DNA of 64,000 nt from the NCBI RefSeq assembly GCF_003573695.1, contig NC_039359.1, positions 137,727,939 through 137,791,938 on the forward strand, in the 5' to 3' direction. This document shows positions 58,699-64,000 of the stretch, one piece after another. Position numbers and translations under genes: made by a program. The notes beneath the pieces were generated by a model, which made no database searches, had not been told where the DNA came from, and saw nothing but the letters and a program-made list of their open reading frames with translations. Origin of the DNA: Papaver somniferum. Its lineage: Eukaryota; Streptophyta; Magnoliopsida; Ranunculales; Papaveraceae. The number at the start of each line of letters is the position of its first letter. Position 1 is the stretch's first letter.

Positions 58699-59431
58699 CC
58701 CCCCTCAAACCTTACAGATAGTACTGTAAGAGTTTGACAAGAAAGAAAAACAAAATACCTCATCAAATGCGCAAACTGCAAGAGTAAGTTTGCCAAACAA
58801 AAGAAAAGGTAGAACACCCTCTCAAACTGAAACAATAGTAAACAAAACAAAACAAAACTAAAGTAAGCTACAGCAATTAGAAACATCAGCAGCAACAAAG
58901 ATAGTACTAGCAGCAGAAGGAGCTGAAGAAGACTTATCTGACGCAGAGGTAAAGGTAATAGTCATGCTAGACAGCAACAACCCCAGCAGCAAAACATCCA
59001 CAACAAAGTATGACTTCCAAGACAAAGTAAGCAGAAGAAGTAGTTGAATCAGAGAACTGCTGACGAAGTTGACTTGTAAGAAAAAGAACTGCTGAAGTTG
59101 CATCACTTGTAATCACCATTCGAAGCATTAAAGAACAATGAATTCCAGAAATATACGATGGAGAAGCTAAACTTAGCCAATGAGTAGAAACAGAAAACTA
59201 ACAACAACATAGTAGTAATAGCTCCAGCAATGACCAATTGGTGTAGAAAAATATTTGTTAGAAGCAGCATCACAAGTTGAATAACCGCAAAAGTAGTAGC
59301 TCCCAGAATAAATGAATGAGACTTTATAAAGAATCATAACCATTAATGAGACTATGAAAATGGAGATGAAAAATTAATGAAAAATAGGATCGAAAAAGAA
59401 TTTTTGAAATAGTTTTTCCCGAATGATACCA

Positions 59432-59574
59432 TGTAAAACTTTAGAATTGATATTGAATAGATGTTCTTACAGTATTATTATTGGATGTCTATTACAGATA
59501 CAGGAGAGGTGTATTTATAACAGACTGACAGACTTAGTCAAGTCATTGACTTGACTTCACCTATATTCCTAATA
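59432..59574 (-). repeat. TRIM-like 5' LTR
   Basis: 143 bp. It differs from its partner by about two substitutions and the loss of two terminal bases (TG side on the minus strand), indicating a young insertion. Confidence 0.9.
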
Positions 59575-59838
59575 ATATTACAGATTAGGTTTATGTGACA
59601 TTCAAAGATCACTTGAATTCAAAAAAGATATGTTTTTCTCGCTCTCAAGACTCATGTCGGTGTAACAATTGATGTTTTCTTATTTATTTTTTTCCTCTTT
59701 CACACGAAATACACTAACATTTACAAAAGTACGTTGATTACAAACAGCAAACGATTCATATATATTTTATTGAAAGACATTTTCTTAAAAAGAAACAAAT
59801 GACAGAAATAATAAAATCATCAGGTTACACCAGCATTC

Positions 59839-62800
59839 TTACAAATCAATCAGCAGATCTCCCAGCGTAATAGTTTCGAAGGGCTTTGCGTCACATGCCC
59901 TATTTTGAACAGACAATGATAGTTTTGTGGATACTTCTTGCATTGTTGGTCGAGTATTTGGATCACCACGTAAGCATGAAAATCCGACCTTCACAAAGTA
60001 AATTATTTTATTCTTCAGAAAATTTTCTGGTGCTCCAATGGACTGGTCCAACACGTCTTTCAATTTTATGTTTTGCCCCACAGTGCTGGAAGATGTAGAG
60101 GACGAGGACGACGATGAACCAAGAATAGGGGAGAGCAAAGTGATGATTTCAGATGGATGCCTCCCTATTAGTACTTCTAACATTATCACCCCAAAGCTAT
60201 AGACGTCGCACTTTGCGGTAACTTTCATTGTATAAGCAAGCTCTGGACATAACGGGAAACAAGAGCAATGGCTGTGAAGTTTATTTATATAATTCAGAAA
60301 ATGATAATTATAGCAGTAACTGTTAGATTTTGGGAATAGGATTTTACCTGGAGCAACATATCCATAAGTTCCTGCTAGTGAAGTCCAGTTGGATGAGTCT
60401 GGCTTCAAAATCCTGGCAGTACCAAAATCAGAAATACGAGCTTCATATTCAAAATCCAGCAAAACATTGTTGCTAGATATGTCCCTGTGAACTAAAGCTG
60501 GTGCACAATCATGGTGCATGTAAGCAAGTGCATTAGCCGTTCCCTTGATGAATCTTATTCTCTTTACCCAATCAAACTCCGCTGCTTCTTCGTAGTTGCA
60601 TAAAACATTTTTCAAGCTCCCCCTTTCTATGAATTCATAAACCAGAAAAGAGAGTCTTCGTTCCGAATTAGAACAAAACCCGAAAAGCTTCACAATGTTC
60701 CTGTGTCGAATTTCTGTTAATGCATAAACTTCTCTGTCGAAAGATTTAAGATCAACTATTTCAGAATCTTCCTCTGATGAGTGTAATTTCTTCACAGCAA
60801 CAACCTGGCCTGTTGATAGCTCTGCTTTATAAACACTGCCGTATCCTCCTGTTCCGATGCAATACTTGGTATCAAAGTCTTCCGTTGCTTCAATTATGTC
60901 TTCGAACACTATTTTCCCATCGTAATTCCATATCGAGAATAAATTTTTTCCAATATCCGTACCGTTTGTTTCATCTGTGTGCTCGGTATTTCCTACTAAT
61001 CTTTTTCGGAATCGAAAAAACATAGCAAGAAGTACAAATAAAAGAAAAAAGGTACCAAATAAAGGAACTAGGATTTTCACCAGAAGTTTACTTCTAGACT
61101 TTTTTCTACCCTTCACGACCGAAAAATTACATGGTTTGATACCTCCAGAGTGATTACCACATAGATCTTTGTTGTTCTTCAGTGCATCGAAAGGAGCATC
61201 CTTAAAGGCCTTCATGTCTGGTATTGGACCAGTCAATTCATTGAATGAAATATCGACAGTGATCAAGCTAAGCATTTGAACGAATGAAGAAGGAATTGAA
61301 CCGGAAAGCTTGTTATGGGACAAATTTAAATTCATTAATTTACTTAGTATTCCAAAATCTGGTGGTATTTCTCCACTCAACTCATTTTGACTGAGATCCA
61401 ATAGGATTTGTAATGAATTCAAGCTTCCCATCGTAAGTGGGATGCTTCCATTAAAACCATTTTTACTCAAATTTAAGTAGAGTAGCCTTGAACACTCTCC
61501 AAGTTGCTTAGGTATTGGTCCAACAAGCTTATTATCTGATAAGTCGAGTTGCTGCAAGCTGGATAGCATTCCAACTGTCGATGGCAACCTACCTGAGAGT
61601 TGGTTACTATTCAAGTTTAACTTGACCATTGAAGACAATTTGAATAACTCACTTGGAATTAGGCCTCCTAAACTATTGAACTCAAGATTAAGTTCAGTTA
61701 AATTCTCCAGCTTTCCAAATTCAGACGGTATTCTACCTGTAATCTTGTTTCCCGAGATATCCATGGATGTCAACTTATGACATTCACCCCAATCTTTTGA
61801 TAGTTCACCATACAACATATTTTGATTCACTGTAAACCTATATAGATTCGGATACACGTGGAAGGCCTCTGATATATTATCAGCCAGCTTGTTATGTTGA
61901 AGACCGAACCTCGTTAGGCTAGTGCAGTTTCTAATGCTTTTTGGTATGGGACCAGTAAATTGATTGTCACCTACCTGAAGTATTTCAAGTAGTCCACCTA
62001 TACATATATCTTCAGGTAAATAGCCAGAAAATATGTTTTCATTCAAATCCATGATTTTTAACTGGGTTAGGTTGCTTATTTCTGTCCGTAATGACCCGGT
62101 TAAGTGATTTTCATAAAGACGTACTTCAGCTAAATCGCTCATGTTACTGAAAGAAGAAGGAATTGTACCCGTGAGATTGTTCGCGGAAAAATCAATGCGA
62201 TAAACAAACTTTAGCCTTCCGATATCATGAGGGATGTTACCAGAAAGATGATTTTGATTAAGAGACAAAACGTTTAGGTTGGTAAGATTACTTAGAGATG
62301 TAGGGATTTGACCAATGAGATTACTTGTGGACAAATCAAGAAAAATAAGAGACGTCAACTTTCCTATTTCTGGAGGGATGTAACCGGAAAGTTGATTTTC
62401 ATAAACGTATATATCTCGTAGGTTGCTCAGATTACACAGAGAAGTAGGGATTGGACCAGTGATCAGGGTGTTTTCGAACACTGAAAAAACAGTAAGAGAC
62501 TCTAGCCTTCCTATATCTTTAGGGATGTTACCAGAAAGTTTATTCTGATGAAGATTCAGAGTTCTTAGGTTGGTCAGATTAGTTACTGAAGCAGGGATTT
62601 GACCAGTGATATTGTTTGTAGACAGTTGGAGGGCAGTAAGAAACCTTAGCCTTCCGATTTCTTTAGGAATGGTACCAGAAAGTCGATTGTTATAAACGTA
62701 AAGAGTGTTTAGGTTGCTCAGATTACATATAGATGTAGGGATTGAACCAGTGAGATTGTTTTTGTACAAAACTAAATCAGTAAGAAACCTTAATCTTCCG

Positions 62801-63372
62801 ATTTCGTGAGGAATGCTACCAGAAAGTTGGTTTTCATGAAGGTATAGAGTGTTGAGGTTGCTCAAACTGAGTAAGGTTATTCCTGATGGAATATATCCAG
62901 AAAGTTTATTATAAGAAAGATCAAGGTAGGACAAGTTTGAAAGATTACCAATGTGAGAGGGAATGGATCCGAAGAGTCTGTTTAAGCTCAGATCAAGGCT
63001 AGCAAGTTGGGAGAAAGATGAGAAGTTGAAACTTCGAAGCGTACCTTGTAAACGTGACTCTGTTAAATTCAATCTCGTGATGCTTCCCTCGTTGCAAGTG
63101 ATTCCATACCACTTGCATGGACTTGTTACACTACCAGTAGGACTTTTCTTCCACGAATGGAGGAGAGAGTCATTTTGGTTAACAAGAGTCGATTTCCATT
63201 TCAAAAGAGATTCCACTTGTTCCACTACTGAGGCGGCTAACTGTTTCTCATGAAGAACTGAAGAAGATCTCAAAGCAAAAACATCATCATTGTAAAATGA
63301 CAACACCAATGCCACCATTAATGAAACAGCACTAGCAAATTTTAATACCGACAACATTTTTAGAAATTTCAA
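59839..63372 (-). CDS. LRR receptor-like kinase, MIK2-like (subfamily XII/XI type)
   Basis: Exons are 63372-60348 and 60242-59839 with one intron, giving about 1142 residues after splicing. Domain order is signal peptide (1-33), N-terminal LRR cap with CKWYGITC, about two dozen LRRs (roughly 100-730) of the LxxLxLxxNxLSGxIPxx plant type, a membrane segment (about 762-784, [20 protein letters not shown]), then a cytoplasmic Ser/Thr kinase. Kinase motifs are [10 protein letters not shown] (839), [18 protein letters not shown] (RD type, about 959), DFGTARIL (about 982) and, across the splice, GTYGYVAP / ELAYTMKVT. All catalytic residues are present. The closest remembered relatives are MDIS1-interacting receptor-like kinase 2 proteins, plasma-membrane receptors for small peptides in growth and immunity. 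A Ser-rich insert ([13 protein letters not shown]) near the kinase end is unusual. The ligand cannot be told from sequence. Confidence 0.93.
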   Translation of the reverse strand: MKFLKMLSVLKFASAVSLMVALVLSFYNDDVFALRSSSVLHEKQLAASVVEQVESLLKWKSTLVNQNDSLLHSWKKSPTGSVTSPCKWYGITCNEGSITRLNLTESRLQGTLRSFNFSSFSQLASLDLSLNRLFGSIPSHIGNLSNLSYLDLSYNKLSGYIPSGITLLSLSNLNTLYLHENQLSGSIPHEIGRLRFLTDLVLYKNNLTGSIPTSICNLSNLNTLYVYNNRLSGTIPKEIGRLRFLTALQLSTNNITGQIPASVTNLTNLRTLNLHQNKLSGNIPKDIGRLESLTVFSVFENTLITGPIPTSLCNLSNLRDIYVYENQLSGYIPPEIGKLTSLIFLDLSTSNLIGQIPTSLSNLTNLNVLSLNQNHLSGNIPHDIGRLKFVYRIDFSANNLTGTIPSSFSNMSDLAEVRLYENHLTGSLRTEISNLTQLKIMDLNENIFSGYLPEDICIGGLLEILQVGDNQFTGPIPKSIRNCTSLTRFGLQHNKLADNISEAFHVYPNLYRFTVNQNMLYGELSKDWGECHKLTSMDISGNKITGRIPSEFGKLENLTELNLEFNSLGGLIPSELFKLSSMVKLNLNSNQLSGRLPSTVGMLSSLQQLDLSDNKLVGPIPKQLGECSRLLYLNLSKNGFNGSIPLTMGSLNSLQILLDLSQNELSGEIPPDFGILSKLMNLNLSHNKLSGSIPSSFVQMLSLITVDISFNELTGPIPDMKAFKDAPFDALKNNKDLCGNHSGGIKPCNFSVVKGRKKSRSKLLVKILVPLFGTFFLLFVLLAMFFRFRKRLVGNTEHTDETNGTDIGKNLFSIWNYDGKIVFEDIIEATEDFDTKYCIGTGGYGSVYKAELSTGQVVAVKKLHSSEEDSEIVDLKSFDREVYALTEIRHRNIVKLFGFCSNSERRLSFLVYEFIERGSLKNVLCNYEEAAEFDWVKRIRFIKGTANALAYMHHDCAPALVHRDISSNNVLLDFEYEARISDFGTARILKPDSSNWTSLAGTYGYVAPGKILFPKSNSYCYNYHFLNYINKLHSHCSCFPLCPELAYTMKVTAKCDVYSFGVIMLEVLIGRHPSEIITLLSPILGSSSSSSSTSSSTVGQNIKLKDVLDQSIGAPENFLKNKIIYFVKVGFSCLRGDPNTRPTMQEVSTKLSLSVQNRACDAKPFETITLGDLLIDL
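60243..60347 (-). other. Intron of the LRR receptor kinase
   Basis: GTAAAA at the donor and ATGTCCAG at the acceptor (minus strand) remove 105 bp and join the APE motif of the activation segment ([10 protein letters not shown]). Splicing at this position is usual for MIK2-like genes. The intron is a multiple of three and contains no stop in frame. Confidence 0.9.
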
Positions 63373-63434
63373 GCTAGTTTTCTGAAAGACAGTGTAGTTT
63401 TTAAGATGAACAGAATCCTACAAGGAGTTTTACA

Positions 63435-63443
63435 ATATATATA
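63435..63443 (-). promoter_or_regulatory. Putative TATA box of the LRR receptor kinase
   Basis: TTATATATATTG on the minus strand, about 65-70 bp before the start codon. Confidence 0.5.
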
Positions 63444-64000
63444 ACGTTCGATCTTGTTGTTTTGTGTCGTGAAGACTTCATTAGTCGAAGTCAATATTAA
63501 GTTTTTGGAAGCAGATAATCCCAAATTTCTTTAGCCAAATCACTCTTTATGACTCTATGGGTACTTCATACCCACGTGAAATTGTAACCTAGTAGAAAAA
63601 CAAGGTAGAAAACCTCTAAACAGGTCGTCAAATCATGTTAGGTATTATAAACAGTACTGAATGTTGTTGGCGGTAACGGATTTTAAACAACTTAATCATA
63701 TATGTTGACGGTGGCGTGTCGGCAATCTTCGTGATTTTGGTAGTGTTCTTTCGGTATTAAGTTGGTGATTTGACTTTGGTGATAACGGGCAAGGTGTGCC
63801 TGCTTCTAATTTTTGGGTGTTAATGTGTCTTCTTCGAAGGTAGTTGAACAGTAATGATTGATGTTCATTTAGGGTTTTGCTTCATGAGAGGCTCATTGGT
63901 GATGAGATTTGCACTGGGAGTGGCGTTGGCACAATCTTAGGTAAGGAGAAGATTGAAGCTAAATTAGGGCACCACCAGCTTAAGCGCATTTTGGACTTTT
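63444..64000. other. Upstream region of the LRR receptor kinase
   Basis: No coding region or repeat recognised. It presumably contains the upstream promoter of the minus-strand receptor kinase gene. Confidence 0.4.

Larger units (their letters stand above)
58554..59574 (-). mobile_element. TRIM-like mini LTR retrotransposon
   Basis: Two near-identical direct repeats of about 145 bp (58554-58698 and 59432-59574) flank about 730 bp of non-coding sequence, with the 5-bp duplication ATATT (58549-58553 and 59575-59579). On the minus strand the upstream LTR ends TTTTACA and is followed at once by TGGTATCATTC, an initiator-Met tRNA primer site. The purine tract TTTGAGGGGGG directly precedes the other LTR. 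A TATAAATA box lies at 59512-59519. Size, short LTRs and lack of coding fit the TRIM/SMART class mobilised by copia-type enzymes. It sits between two host genes, upstream of NAS. Small frames inside have no recognised domain. Confidence 0.93.

Noticed and set aside
58858..59106. 82-codon minus-strand frame inside the TRIM-like element
   Set aside because: TRIM-type elements are non-coding and the translation shows no gag or other domain.
59886..63253. Plus-strand frames within the receptor kinase locus
   Set aside because: They are antisense shadows of a well-supported LRR kinase coding sequence.

Overview
The window is plant nuclear DNA, most likely from a eudicot with a large, repeat-rich genome. 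This follows from the plant-type nicotianamine synthase, the MIK2-like LRR receptor kinase, GT-AG introns and several families of plant LTR retrotransposons. Only about 6.5 kb at the right end, roughly 57.1-63.4 kb, carries ordinary host genes. Almost everything to the left is a nested stack of transposable elements whose borders can be read from terminal repeats and target-site duplications (TSDs).

Base layer, 1-44337: a minus-strand Tat-like Ty3/gypsy element, here called B. Its 5' LTR is 43866-44337 and the last 30 bases of its 3' LTR open the window. From right to left it holds a primer site, a broken gag, a protease, the very end of an integrase (reverse transcriptase and RNase H are deleted), a non-coding stretch, and then a multi-exon gene on the opposite (plus) strand. 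Five insertions cut B. They are solo LTRs C1 (709-2186, TSD CTTGA) and C2 (28803-30294, TSD CTTTG), LTR element A (2946-27114), and gag-protease element D (35343-43590, TSD TTGTT), which lies about ten codons into B's gag. A is itself cut in its 5' LTR by an hAT element (3324-5004, TSD ATGAAAAC) and a 13.6-kb CACTA element (5308-18886, TSD ATG). The CACTA element carries two large tandem arrays, pieces of two host genes (elongation factor 2 and the geranylgeranyltransferase-I beta subunit) and a Helitron-like insertion at 15210-17442. Nesting therefore reaches four levels: B, A, CACTA, Helitron.

Middle, 44338-56026: remains of a minus-strand SIRE-like copia element (F), split by a plus-strand copia element E (46091-55060, TSD CTCTC). 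E keeps gag but has no recognisable pol.

Right, 57160-63372: an intact-looking single-exon nicotianamine synthase gene and a two-exon LRR receptor-like kinase gene, both on the minus strand. A 1-kb TRIM-like element (58554-59574, TSD ATATT) lies between them. The two genes have separate promoters and no evident shared pathway: one serves metal homeostasis, the other cell-surface signalling.

Every LTR element with both ends visible (A, D, E and the TRIM-like element) lacks a recognisable reverse transcriptase, as does B. All must have moved, if they did, with enzymes supplied by other copies. No tRNA, rRNA or CRISPR was seen. Element letters are labels for this report only.
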